Assembly: GCF_008905045.1 (NCBI RefSeq)
Contig: NZ_VWMY01000008.1
Location: forward strand, 1 to 64,000
Length of the DNA: 64,000 nt
Reading direction: 5' to 3'
Source: Streptomyces albicerus
GTDB taxonomy: Bacteria > Actinomycetota > Actinomycetes > Streptomycetales > Streptomycetaceae
The notes under the pieces are model-generated. The model had not been told where the DNA came from and made no database searches. It saw only the letters and a list, made by a program, of their open reading frames with translations. Positions within the stretch are counted from its first letter, which is position 1. Each line of letters begins with the position of its first letter. Shown piece after piece: positions 9,485 to 17,676 of the stretch. A program made the translations under genes and the position numbers.

Positions 9485-11460
9485 AAACACCGAGCCGACG
9501 AGTTGGCGACTCGCGGGGGAAGGCCCCTCGTCACGACCGCCGGAGCAGCCCCCTCAAGCGCCAGGGTGTCATCCAGTAGGCCAGCATCCCAGCAGCCAGC
9601 AGCCCCAGACTGATCCCGAGACCAATCGGCTGCTCCACCACGGGTGAGCGGGTGAAGTCCCACCACGGGTAGCCGCCCGTTCCGTCCTGGACGCCCCAGT
9701 AGCCGACGAGCAGGAGAACCAGTGCAGGCAGGATCCACCCCTGCCGCCAGCCGAGCAGGCGACCACTGAGCAGCCCCAGCCCGGTCCATGCCGGGAGAGC
9801 GCCAGCCATGACCTCCAGCACCCGGCCCTCCACAGATACGGCGCAGACGCCCAGGAAGAGGGCCATGCTCGTGGCCCACAGCGTCGTCAGCCGCAACGCC
9901 CTCCCGCGGTGAAAGCGGCTGGTGCCGACCGCCTCCAGCTCTGCCATGCGGCTGTGCAGGGACAGAACCGGCAGGACTCCCGCGAACATGGCGAGCATTC
10001 GCCAGCTCGGAGTCCCCGCGGCCTGAGCACCCGCCACGGTGGGCAGGGGGGCCAGCCTGTCCCCCAGCCAGGCCACGACCAGTCCGCTGAGCAGGACCAA
10101 GAGCAGGACGCTCCCCGGCCGCCGCACGCCGCACGGCGGGTAGAAACGCCTGCCCGGACCGGTCCGCCAGGCCGGCAGCAGCGCGTCGATGCGCGTGCCG
10201 GCGCGGCTGTCGGTCACAGTATTTCTCCAGGACGTGCCGCACCGTTGCCGTGGCCCACGCTCTCTGCTCTGCCTCAGGCCGGTCGGCCATCTCCTTGCCG
10301 GTTTCCACTGCTTTCTCCATGGATGCCGTCATTCCCTCTTCCCGGTACTCCGGCTCTCCGCCACCTGCCAGCCGCTTCTCAAGCCACCGCTCCAGAGCGA
10401 GGACCGACTGGTCGTCGGCCTTCAGCTGCGCCTCAAAGCCCTTGAAGTCCTTGTCCCGGCAGGCAGCGAACGTCTGCGCGCTGATCGCCATTGTCACCCC
10501 GTCGGCCATCGCCCATACGGAACCGCTGTCCAGGTCGAAGTCGCCGCCCCACGTGCGGTCCATGGTGTAGACAAGGCCGAGGGAATGCACCGCCTTGGGC
10601 ATGGCCAGGTCCCGGGGCAGGTGTTCAGCCCGGGTCAGCACGTCCTGGGCCATCGGCTTGTACTTCTCTTCCTCGGGCCACAGGCAGATCTCGGTGCGGC
10701 CCTTGACGCAGGTCTTCGATCCGGAGCCGTGCCGCTCGTCGATGACCGGGCTGCCGGTGGCTGCCGCGGTCGCGGCGAGTGCCAGGACGACGGCAAATCC
10801 CGGTAGCGGGCGGACACGCGTGATCCGCGGGCCGTACGGCAGCCAGAGGCAGGCGACGAGCAGCAGCAGTGCAGCCGCCGCGTGCAGGCTAATCTCCAGC
10901 ACGTCGGGCTGCATCCGGGCCGGGCCGTTCACCACAGAAAGGTCGTTGCCGAAAGCCATATTGATGAGCAGCCAGCCAAGCCCACCGGCGGCCGCACCCC
11001 AGCGGCTGGACAGCAGCCGCCCGATGACCCAGCCCAACCCCGTGGCCGTCAGTAGGCTCGAGACACCGAGCAGGAGATATCCCAGGTACTGGGTGAAGCC
11101 GGGCGGCCATGAGGGCGCGGTAACCGCAAAGCAGACTGCCTGCCCTACCAGGTACGGGACGAGGAAGGCACACAGGACCACAGCAATGCGTGGCAGTTCA
11201 GCCTGTGGTCCCGGCCGGGGCATCGCGCTCAGAGTCTCCGCCACCTCGGACGGACGGCGCAGCGAGGAGGTCCACGCGGCCGCAGCCGCGGCGAAGACGC
11301 CCAGAAAGAGGGTGGGCACCTGCCCCGCGGCGCCGGAGTCTCCCCAAAGGCCGTGCCAGTAGCCGTCGCGGGCGAGGATGAGGGTGAGATCGAGCGCAAC
11401 CAAGGGGACGAGCAGCCACCGCAGGGGAGAGTGGCGCAGCGCCAGAAAGAAGGAGGTCAC
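9442..11460 (-). CDS. ABC-2-type permease A; C-terminal third probably out of frame
   Basis: The reliable part is the first about 422 residues (11460 to about 10195). It has six or so hydrophobic segments (WLLVPLVALDLTLILA, VFAAAAAAW, VVLCAFLVPYLVGQAV, LGYLLLGVSSLL, AAALLLLVACLW, GFAVVLALAATAA) and then a soluble extracytoplasmic domain ending in WATATVRHVLEKYC. Beyond that the open frame is Arg/Gly/Ala-rich nonsense that covers the second permease in another frame. The true gene either ends near 10195 or has suffered an indel. The GTG start overlaps the ATPase stop (GTGA). It partners the ATPase at 11457 and permease B at 9531. Confidence 0.55.
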   Translation of the reverse strand: MTSFFLALRHSPLRWLLVPLVALDLTLILARDGYWHGLWGDSGAAGQVPTLFLGVFAAAAAAWTSSLRRPSEVAETLSAMPRPGPQAELPRIAVVLCAFLVPYLVGQAVCFAVTAPSWPPGFTQYLGYLLLGVSSLLTATGLGWVIGRLLSSRWGAAAGGLGWLLINMAFGNDLSVVNGPARMQPDVLEISLHAAAALLLLVACLWLPYGPRITRVRPLPGFAVVLALAATAAATGSPVIDERHGSGSKTCVKGRTEICLWPEEEKYKPMAQDVLTRAEHLPRDLAMPKAVHSLGLVYTMDRTWGGDFDLDSGSVWAMADGVTMAISAQTFAACRDKDFKGFEAQLKADDQSVLALERWLEKRLAGGGEPEYREEGMTASMEKAVETGKEMADRPEAEQRAWATATVRHVLEKYCDRQPRRHAHRRAAAGLADRSGQAFLPAVRRAAAGERPALGPAQRTGRGLAGGQAGPPAHRGGCSGRGDSELANARHVRGSPAGSVPAQPHGRAGGGRHQPLSPREGVAADDAVGHEHGPLPGRLRRICGGPGAGGHGWRSPGMDRAGAAQWSPARLAAGVDPACTGSPARRLLGRPGRNGRLPVVGLHPLTRGGAADWSRDQSGAAGCWDAGLLDDTLALEGAAPAVVTRGLPPRVANSSARCFQREGEAGETGLVE
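9531..10217 (-). CDS. ABC-2-type permease B (second membrane subunit)
   Basis: A 228-aa membrane protein with about six helices (VLLLVLLSGLVVAWLG, MLAMFAGVLPVLSL, LTTLWATSMALFLGV, ILPALVLLLVGYWG, GLGISLGLLAAGMLAYW). GTG at 10217 follows GGAGAAATACT. The junction CTGTGACC matches the ATPase/permease A junction, where TGA and GTG overlap, so coupling to permease A was probably the ancestral arrangement. Only permease A's frame disagrees. It forms the exporter or importer channel with permease A. No substrate can be assigned, but the secreted peptide at 12319 is close. Confidence 0.75.
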   Translation of the reverse strand: MTDSRAGTRIDALLPAWRTGPGRRFYPPCGVRRPGSVLLLVLLSGLVVAWLGDRLAPLPTVAGAQAAGTPSWRMLAMFAGVLPVLSLHSRMAELEAVGTSRFHRGRALRLTTLWATSMALFLGVCAVSVEGRVLEVMAGALPAWTGLGLLSGRLLGWRQGWILPALVLLLVGYWGVQDGTGGYPWWDFTRSPVVEQPIGLGISLGLLAAGMLAYWMTPWRLRGLLRRS

Positions 11461-12203
11461 AGTTCCCGCTCTCCTTCCGGCAGGAGTTCCATATAGGCAC
11501 GCTCCAGCGGGGTGTGTCCGGCGGCACCGTCACCGGCCCGGTCCGCCATCTCGGGCACCTTGCCGTCGAAGAGGACCTGCCCACTGTGCAGGACGACGAC
11601 GCGGTCGCATGCGGCGGCCACATCATCGATCAGGTGCGTGCTCAGCAGGACGGTGGTATCGGTGAGTCCGGCGAGGATCCGGCGGAACTGCAGGCGCTGG
11701 CGCGGGTCCAGGCCCACGGTGGGCTCGTCCAGGATCACCAGGCCCGGGTCGCCGACGATGGCCCACGCGATCCCCGCACGCTGTCGCATGCCACCGGAGA
11801 GCCGGGACATCCGCTCGTGCTTCCGGTCCACCAGGTCAACCTGGCTCAGTGCCCGCTCCACGGCCCGTGACCGGTGTTCGCCAGGCACCTCGCGCATCCA
11901 CGCCCCGTACTCGACGAAGTCTCGTACCCGCATCCCTGGGTCCCATCCGAACCGCTGCGGCAGATAGCCGATCCGACGGCGGATGTGCCGCGCGGCTTTC
12001 TCGCCGTCGATGGCCACTCCGTCGAGAGCGATACGGCCGCGCAGCGGTGGCTGCACCGTGGCCAGGGTTCGCATCAAGGTCGACTTGCCTGCGCCGTTGG
12101 GTCCGAGGAGCCCTGTCACGCCGGGACGGAGTTCGAGGTCGAGGTCCTCGAGGACCACCCGCCCCGGGTATCCCTGGCGGAGGTCGGAAATGTGAACATG
12201 CAT
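11457..12203 (-). CDS. ABC transporter ATP-binding protein
   Basis: A 248-aa cytoplasmic nucleotide-binding subunit. Walker A is GPNGAGKST (near 33-41), the Q-loop lies around YLPQRFG, the signature is LSGGMRQR, Walker B is LVILDEPTVGLD, and the switch His is in STHLIDDV. It belongs to the drug/peptide/bacitracin-type exporter subgroup by overall shape. It is first in a three-gene minus-strand operon. Its stop overlaps the GTG of permease A by 4 nt. It starts with ATG at 12203. Confidence 0.92.
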   Translation of the reverse strand: MHVHISDLRQGYPGRVVLEDLDLELRPGVTGLLGPNGAGKSTLMRTLATVQPPLRGRIALDGVAIDGEKAARHIRRRIGYLPQRFGWDPGMRVRDFVEYGAWMREVPGEHRSRAVERALSQVDLVDRKHERMSRLSGGMRQRAGIAWAIVGDPGLVILDEPTVGLDPRQRLQFRRILAGLTDTTVLLSTHLIDDVAAACDRVVVLHSGQVLFDGKVPEMADRAGDGAAGHTPLERAYMELLPEGEREL

Positions 12204-12318
12204 ATGGGCCCCTCTCCGTGGTGAGTAACATCGAAACGCGACCCGTCTGCCCGCAATTGGAGTGCGGGCAGACGGGCCGCGGCTTTGCCGCTTCAGGCCA
12301 CCTGCGGCGGTGCGACGC

Positions 12319-12657
12319 TTACTGGTAGAACCGGGTTTGGACGCCCGTCACAGACCAGTCGCAGTCGTGGCCGTCGTACGTCGCGGTGCTGCCTCTTGCC
12401 CGCCAGTGGTCCATCCAATTGTCGGGCTCAAGGGTGCAGATGGCCTTGGACTCGTAGGTGCCGGCGTACACCGCACCCGGGCTGCTGCACTTCTGGTCCC
12501 AGTCGGTGTTGTACCAACGGCCAAAGCAGTTGTGCACCTTGTTACCGTCACCGGCAGCCGAGGCCTGAGGTGCGATCGTGACCGCTGCCCCGCCCACTAC
12601 CAGCAGTGCGGCGAGGGTGGACGCCGTCCGCGCACGTACGATGGAATTCATCCGCAT
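12319..12657 (-). CDS. Small secreted cysteine-containing protein
   Basis: A 112-aa product with a Sec signal peptide (RARTASTLAALLVVGGAAVTIAPQASA) and a mature part of about 80 residues with four cysteines (HNCFGRWYN, DQKCSSPG, ICTLEPDN, HDCDWSV) and many aromatics, suggesting two disulfides. ATG 12657 is preferred: AGGAGAAAGG lies 11 nt upstream, whereas the longer frame to 12816 has no signal at its start. It lies 115 bp before the ABC transporter operon on the same strand, so it may be co-regulated or be the cargo/target. No enzyme motif is visible. It could be an antimicrobial, an inhibitor or a surface protein. Confidence 0.82.
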   Translation of the reverse strand: MRMNSIVRARTASTLAALLVVGGAAVTIAPQASAAGDGNKVHNCFGRWYNTDWDQKCSSPGAVYAGTYESKAICTLEPDNWMDHWRARGSTATYDGHDCDWSVTGVQTRFYQ

Positions 12658-12900
12658 AAAGAACCTTTCTCCTAGAATTACCAATTCACTCCCGATAGGG
12701 CCGACTTGCGGCCATCGGGATGTGTTGCACCGACGGAATTCATGCCGTCGGCGCCTCCTGATCCTTGCGGACGCCGATGGCTCACCACACCCCCCGACAG
12801 GGTCTGCCATTCGCACTCACTCCCCGCGAGAGGGGGGTGAGAAAGATCACATGCCAGTAACTGTCTGTAACATGCTCGACTCGCAGGGCAATGCTGGGGT

Positions 12901-13050
12901 TTGATCTGCGTGTCCGGTTTCGCAGTCGGGCTGAGCAATGCGGCGATCGCCGAACGGCTAACAGTCAGCACCGACACCATCAAAGGTCACATCAGCTCGA
13001 TCCACATCGAGATCGGCACCGGCAACCGAGTCACGGTCGGCGTGCCGGCC
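12901..13050 (+). pseudogene. Remnant of a LuxR-type HTH domain
   Basis: Codons read GLSNAAIAERLTVSTDTIKGHISSIHIEIG-TGNRV, an almost complete LuxR C-terminal helix-turn-helix and tail pattern. The preceding receiver is missing and the frame runs into unrelated sequence after VPAW. It is similar in type to the regulator at 8672 but not a close copy. It is non-functional as read. Confidence 0.6.
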
Positions 13051-13234
13051 TGGCAACGGGGCCTGGTGGAATGCCCTTTACACGGTGCCCGCGTGGCTGG
13101 GCGGGACAGTGCATGTGCTCGACGTCCGTGAACACCATGTCCGCAGGACGCACGCCGCGGGCGTACTTATCGGCTGCTCCCCTGCACTCAAGCTCGTCGG
13201 CAAGGTCAGGGCGAGTTGGCGGTGGGGCGTCATG

Positions 13235-13445
13235 AGCTCGCCCCCGAGACGCGCACGATCGGTAACTCCAACCACACCAGCTTTTCGGCCAACGCGTGGA
13301 GGACACCCCCAGGCGTCGGCGAGAGCGGCGACGATGCACAGACCGCGTCCGGCATCATCGTCTTGCTGGAATGCACAAAGGGCGTCCACGTCCACGCAGT
13401 CACGACGCCCAGCTCCTTCGAATCCTGGGATTGACCCCGGCCGGC
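13235..13445 (-). pseudogene. Degraded RsbW-like anti-sigma/ATP-binding protein
   Basis: On the minus strand one frame encodes VDVDALCAFQQDDDAGRG and LCIVAALADAWGC, the G2-box pattern of HATPase_c regulatory proteins ('D..GRGL.LVAALAD.WG'). The usual terminal strand appears in a neighbouring frame as AEKLVWLELPI. A frameshift thus separates the two halves, and the N-terminal dimerisation and N-box parts are absent. This is a decayed relative of the many serine/anti-sigma kinases of Streptomyces. Confidence 0.5.
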
Positions 13446-13472
13446 CACGCATGACGAAGGGACACCTCATCG

Positions 13473-14153
13473 ATGCGCATCCTCCTGATCGGGCCGCCCG
13501 GAGCCGGCAAGGGCACGCAGGCAGTGCGCCTTGCCGCGCATCTGTCGATCCAGCACATCTCCACCGGTGACCTGTTCCGCGAGCACATCGACCAGGGCAC
13601 CGAGCTCGGGCAGAACGCCCACACGCACATGCGCGCCGGCCTTCTGATACCGGACGAGGTCACGATCGGGGTGATCAAAGAGCGCCTTGCCCGCCCGGAC
13701 ACCGAGCGCGGATTCCTGCTGGACGGCTTCCCCCGCAATCTTGCCCAGGCAGAGGCGCTGGACGGCATCCTGGCCGACTCGGAGTCGAGGCTGGATGCCG
13801 TGCTCGACCTGGAGATTCCCGAGGCCGAGGTGGTCAGGCGGATCGCTGGACGACGGCTGTGCCGTCGGGACCGCGAACACATCTTCCACGTCCACTACAG
13901 CCCGCCTGAAGTGGCAGGAGCCTGCGACGTCTGCGGCGGTGAGCTGTACCAGCGCGATGACGACCGCGAGGCAACTGTTCGTAGGCGACTGGAGGTCTAT
14001 CGCAGCGAGACGGCGCCGGTCGTCGACCACTACCAGGCCCCGGGTCTGGTAACCACGATCTCCGCCCTCGGCCAGGTCCAGGAAGTCCTGGACCGCGCGC
14101 TGGTCGCGATCGGCCAGGGCCAGGTCGATGCCTCCGGCGCGTCCTGCTCTTGA
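13473..14153 (+). CDS. adk: Adenylate kinase (second, non-operonic copy)
   Basis: A 226-aa long-form AMP kinase (ATP + AMP to 2 ADP). The P-loop is GPPGAGKGTQ (8-17), AMP site ISTGDLFR, AMP/hinge GFLLDGFPRN, and the LID domain is about 126-165. The LID carries a partial metal site: CRRD in place of the usual first C-x2-C, then CDVC. The ribosomal-operon adk of Streptomyces is normally the housekeeping enzyme. This isolated copy lies among pseudogenes and probably is accessory or acquired. Start ATG 13473; GAAGGGAC lies upstream. The C-terminus (GQVDASGASCS) is longer than usual. Confidence 0.9.
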   Translation: MRILLIGPPGAGKGTQAVRLAAHLSIQHISTGDLFREHIDQGTELGQNAHTHMRAGLLIPDEVTIGVIKERLARPDTERGFLLDGFPRNLAQAEALDGILADSESRLDAVLDLEIPEAEVVRRIAGRRLCRRDREHIFHVHYSPPEVAGACDVCGGELYQRDDDREATVRRRLEVYRSETAPVVDHYQAPGLVTTISALGQVQEVLDRALVAIGQGQVDASGASCS

Positions 14154-14350
14154 CCCCTCCGCCGGGAAGGTGCGGGACCCTGACGACCGCCGCCGAGGCC
14201 TGCAAGCTCCGCCCGCCCGAGCCGCCGCGCCCGTTCCCCCAAGTCGTCGGTTCGACAGGGGGGATCGGCCCTGAAGCACCCAGCGCCTGTCTGCCGGACG
14301 TCACGCAGGCCCGCCCCGGAGCAGCCAAAGGATCCGCCCGTAGCCCCACC

Positions 14351-15829
14351 TCACTCCCCTCCGTACAACCGCTCGAGGTCAACCAGCTGGACGGACGGAT
14401 CAGCGGCAGCCGTGGCCCGGAGGCCGTCACTGAACCCCGCCCCGCTGAAGCACAGCAAGCGGGTACCGGCGGCGTCCAAACCCGAGCGCTTGTGCAACAG
14501 CTCGCGGATGCGGCGAAGTCGGTCGAGGTGACCTGCGCCCATGGTCTCGTTCCACTTGGCCTCGCCGATGGCCAGCAGGACCTCACGGCCGTCGTCCGTA
14601 CGTCCGAAGGCCGCCAGGTCGACCTCGTGGCTGGTCCTGGCCGCGGGGTCCGGGACCGTGCCGGACTCGACGCGGGTTCGCTGTCCGCCCAGGGTGTCGG
14701 CGGAGGCGTACCAGCGGGCCCACGTGCGGCAGATCCGCTCGAAGTGCGGGCCGACGACCTTGCTGCGGAAGGTGGACTGCGACCGCTCCCAGACGGCCGG
14801 CGCCTGTCCCGGCCGTTCCAGGTCGCTCCACTCCGGGCGCATGACGGCGTAGTAGAAGGTGAGGATGGGCTCGGCGATCCGGTAGGCGGAGCGTTTGCCA
14901 TGGAAGGCGTCCGGATCGCGCATGATCAGGCCGGTGTCCTCCAGGACGGTCAGCGCGTGGCCCAGGTCGGTGGACTTGCGTTCCAGGAAGCTCGCGATAC
15001 CGCCCCGGGTGTGATTGCCCTGGGCGATGGCAGCGAGGACGCCGTGGTAGAGCGCGGTGTCGCGCAGGTCCGGCTCCTCGGCGAGGAGGAAGCGGGCCTC
15101 GCGGAAGAGGGGGCGACCGGGGTTGAGGACGTTGCGCAGTATCCAAGGGCCGAAGTCGTCGAGGTCGGCGGGAGTGTCGCCGAGCACGAACTCACGGCCG
15201 TAGGCGGGAGTGCCGCCCACCACGGAGTTGAGCACGAGAGCCAGACGGGGGTCCTCGACACCCCAGAACCGGGCGGCGGACCGGTAGTCGAGCGTCGGCA
15301 CGACCAGCTCAAGGCTCGCCCGGCCCCGCAGCGGCGCCGTACCTGAGAGCAGGTTGCCCATGAAGGACAGCGCCGATCCGCACAGCAGCAGCCGGACGGG
15401 CCCGCCCTCCCGGCGCCCCTGCGGCCCGAGGGCGCGCTGGAGCAGGGACGGCAGCTCGGGCGAGGCCTTGACCAGGAACGGGAACTCGTCGAGTACGACG
15501 GGCAGTGGCCCGGTGTCCGGCGTCGCGAGCCGCATCATCGCCTCGACGGCCTCGTCCCAGTGCGCGAACCGGTACGGCGTCCGCCGCCCCTGGAACCGGG
15601 CCATCGCCGCGCCGAACTGCCGTAGCGATTCGGCCTCGGTGGCCTCACTGGCCGCGAAGAAGAACCCGCCGGTCGCCCGGCACACCCCGTCCAGCAGAAA
15701 GGTCTTGCCCTGCCGCCGACGCCCGGACACGACTCCCAATGTGGCCTCGGGCCCCTGGTAACCCGCGTAGCGCACCAGCTCGGCCCACTCGAAGTCGCGG
15801 TCGAACATGGTCTCAGGTTTGTGGATCAC
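14351..15829 (-). CDS. AAA-type ATPase of the DUF234 (archaeal-style) family
   Basis: A 492-aa protein with an N-terminal P-loop NTPase (Walker A GRRRQGKTF near residue 36; Walker B LPVVLDEFPFL), a sensor segment LLLCGSALSFM, a winged-helix middle (FLERKSTDLGHALTVLEDTGLI) and the C-terminal DUF234-type domain, in which HEVDLAAFG and IGEAKWN form a PD-(D/E)xK nuclease-like core. GTG 15829 is chosen because GGAGG stands 4 nt upstream; ATG 15808 is an alternative. Family members are common and mostly uncharacterised, and some are thought to act in DNA or defence contexts. It stands alone. Confidence 0.87.
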   Translation of the reverse strand: MIHKPETMFDRDFEWAELVRYAGYQGPEATLGVVSGRRRQGKTFLLDGVCRATGGFFFAASEATEAESLRQFGAAMARFQGRRTPYRFAHWDEAVEAMMRLATPDTGPLPVVLDEFPFLVKASPELPSLLQRALGPQGRREGGPVRLLLCGSALSFMGNLLSGTAPLRGRASLELVVPTLDYRSAARFWGVEDPRLALVLNSVVGGTPAYGREFVLGDTPADLDDFGPWILRNVLNPGRPLFREARFLLAEEPDLRDTALYHGVLAAIAQGNHTRGGIASFLERKSTDLGHALTVLEDTGLIMRDPDAFHGKRSAYRIAEPILTFYYAVMRPEWSDLERPGQAPAVWERSQSTFRSKVVGPHFERICRTWARWYASADTLGGQRTRVESGTVPDPAARTSHEVDLAAFGRTDDGREVLLAIGEAKWNETMGAGHLDRLRRIRELLHKRSGLDAAGTRLLCFSGAGFSDGLRATAAADPSVQLVDLERLYGGE

Positions 15830-16075
15830 GAGGCCTCCGGGTGTGCCACGTCTGCTGCTGGGGTTCAATAGACAGGCCATCTATTATAGGCGTGCTTATC
15901 ATTGACCCCGCACGCCATCGACGCAGTTGGCCCCGCTCGCCACGAGACACCGAGGGGCGCCATCGGTCCGGCCGGACACTCCACATCCATCAGGCCCTCG
16001 CCCTCGATCACGCGCGTGAGCTGCCGGAAATCACCGAGTGATCGTCGCGTTACGTGCCACATCTACCGTCACGTC

Positions 16076-17620
16076 ATGGCGGACATATTTGACGCGTACG
16101 CGTTGGCCGACGCGTGGGACGAGATGTTTGAGCGGCCGGGTGAGGTCAGGACCGCCTATGAGCCGGTGCTGGCGGCACTTCAACCGATGGAACCGGCCGA
16201 ACTTCGGTTCAGGGCCGATCAGATGGCACGGGCCTTCACGGACCGGGGCGTGACCTACGCCTTCGCGGGCGAGGAGCGGCCCTGGCCGCTGGACCTCGTA
16301 CCGCGGGTCCTGGACGCGCTGGAATGGGATCTCATACAGCGGGGGGTGTCTCAACGGGTCAGGGCCCTCGAGGCGTATCTCGCCGACGCATACGGGCCGT
16401 GCCGGGCCTTCGAGGACGGAGTCGTGCCCTGGCGGCTCCTCCTCAACTCCGCCCATTTCCACCGGGCCGCGCACGGCGTGGAACCCCCGGGCGGCGTACG
16501 CATCCACGTCGCCGGCATCGATCTCGTACGCGACGAGGCGGGCGACTTCCGGGTGCTCGAGGACAACGTACGGGTCCCCTCCGGCGTCTCGTACGTCATC
16601 GAGAACCGGCGTGCGATGACCCGGATCTTCCCCTCCCTCTTCGCCGAGCAGCACGTCCTGCCGGTCGACGGGTACGGGCAACGGCTGCTCGCGGCGCTGC
16701 GCGCGGCCGCGCCCGACGGGATCGGCGACCCGCGCGTCGTCGTCCTCACGCCGGGCCCGAACAACGCCGCCTACTTCGAACACGCCCTGCTGGCGCGGCT
16801 GATGGGCGTGCAGCTGGTCGAGGGGCACGATCTGGTGTGCCGCGGCAACCGCGTGTGGATGCGTACCACACGCGGCGAGATGCCCGTCCATGTCGTATAC
16901 CGGCGGCTCGACGACGACTTCCTCGATCCGCTGCACTTCCGGCCCGACTCGGTGATCGGCTGCCCGGGCATCATGAACGCGGCCCAGGCCGGGAACGTCA
17001 CACTCGCGAACGCCGTGGGGAACGGAATCGCGGACGACAAACTCCTCTACACATACGTCCCCGATCTCATCCGGTACTACCTCGGGGAGGAGCCGGTCAT
17101 CCCCAATGTCGAATCGTTCCGCCCCGACGAGCCAGGACAGTTGGAGGCGGTCCTCGACCAGCTCGACCAATTGGTCGTGAAGCCCGTCGACGGGGCCGGC
17201 GGGCAGGGCATCGTGATCGGCCCGCACGCGGACCGGGCGACACTCGATCGCGTTCGCGAAGAGGTGATCGCCGACCCGCGCGGGTGGATCGCCCAGCGGC
17301 CCGTGGCCCTCTCCACCTCCCCCACCCTCGCGGGCGACCGGATGGCTCCGCGGCACATCGATCTTCGTCCGTTCGCCGTGAACGACGGTCGCGATGTGTG
17401 GGTGCTGCCCGGCGGGCTCACCCGGGTAGCGCTCCAGGAGGGCAACCTCATCGTCAACTCCAGCCAGGGCGGCGGCTCCAAGGACACCTGGGTGCTCGCC
17501 GAAGGACCGACCGGCGGGCCCCTCCCGGAGGAACCCGGGGCCGTCCCCGAGGTCGCCCCGCGCCAGCTCGGCCCCGACGGCGAGCGGGCCGTCGCGCAGG
17601 AAGGGGCGCAGCAGCAGTGA
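16076..17620 (+). CDS. Circularly permuted type 2 ATP-grasp protein
   Basis: A 514-aa member of the DUF404/DUF407 ATP-grasp group. Typical blocks are FRADQMARAFTDRGVTYAFAG-EERPWPLDLVPR near the N-terminus, RVLEDNVRVPSGVSYV, LTPGPNNAAYFEHALLARLMGV, IMNAAQAGNVTLANAVGNGIADDK, LVVKPVDGAGGQG and the terminal NSSQGGGSKDTWVL. Such enzymes are predicted carboxylate-amine ligases and travel with an alpha-E protein and a transglutaminase, exactly as here. The fixed trio suggests peptide synthesis, modification and hydrolysis, but this is not proven. ATG 16076 is the first start that matches the family. It ends 56 nt before the alpha-E gene. Confidence 0.92.
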   Translation: MADIFDAYALADAWDEMFERPGEVRTAYEPVLAALQPMEPAELRFRADQMARAFTDRGVTYAFAGEERPWPLDLVPRVLDALEWDLIQRGVSQRVRALEAYLADAYGPCRAFEDGVVPWRLLLNSAHFHRAAHGVEPPGGVRIHVAGIDLVRDEAGDFRVLEDNVRVPSGVSYVIENRRAMTRIFPSLFAEQHVLPVDGYGQRLLAALRAAAPDGIGDPRVVVLTPGPNNAAYFEHALLARLMGVQLVEGHDLVCRGNRVWMRTTRGEMPVHVVYRRLDDDFLDPLHFRPDSVIGCPGIMNAAQAGNVTLANAVGNGIADDKLLYTYVPDLIRYYLGEEPVIPNVESFRPDEPGQLEAVLDQLDQLVVKPVDGAGGQGIVIGPHADRATLDRVREEVIADPRGWIAQRPVALSTSPTLAGDRMAPRHIDLRPFAVNDGRDVWVLPGGLTRVALQEGNLIVNSSQGGGSKDTWVLAEGPTGGPLPEEPGAVPEVAPRQLGPDGERAVAQEGAQQQ

Positions 17621-17676
17621 CGACCACCCCCGCAGCACACTCAGTTCAAGGAGCCCAAGGAGCAGGAGGTACGGCC

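Noticed and set aside
13085-13570. 161-aa plus-strand ORF over the graveyard region
   Set aside because: It runs into adk in another frame and has no homology; the minus strand shows the ATPase remnant instead.
16324-17676. Long upstream extension of the alpha-E frame
   Set aside because: It overlaps the ATP-grasp gene in another frame, is Arg-rich and lacks homology. GTG 17677 has an ideal ribosome site.
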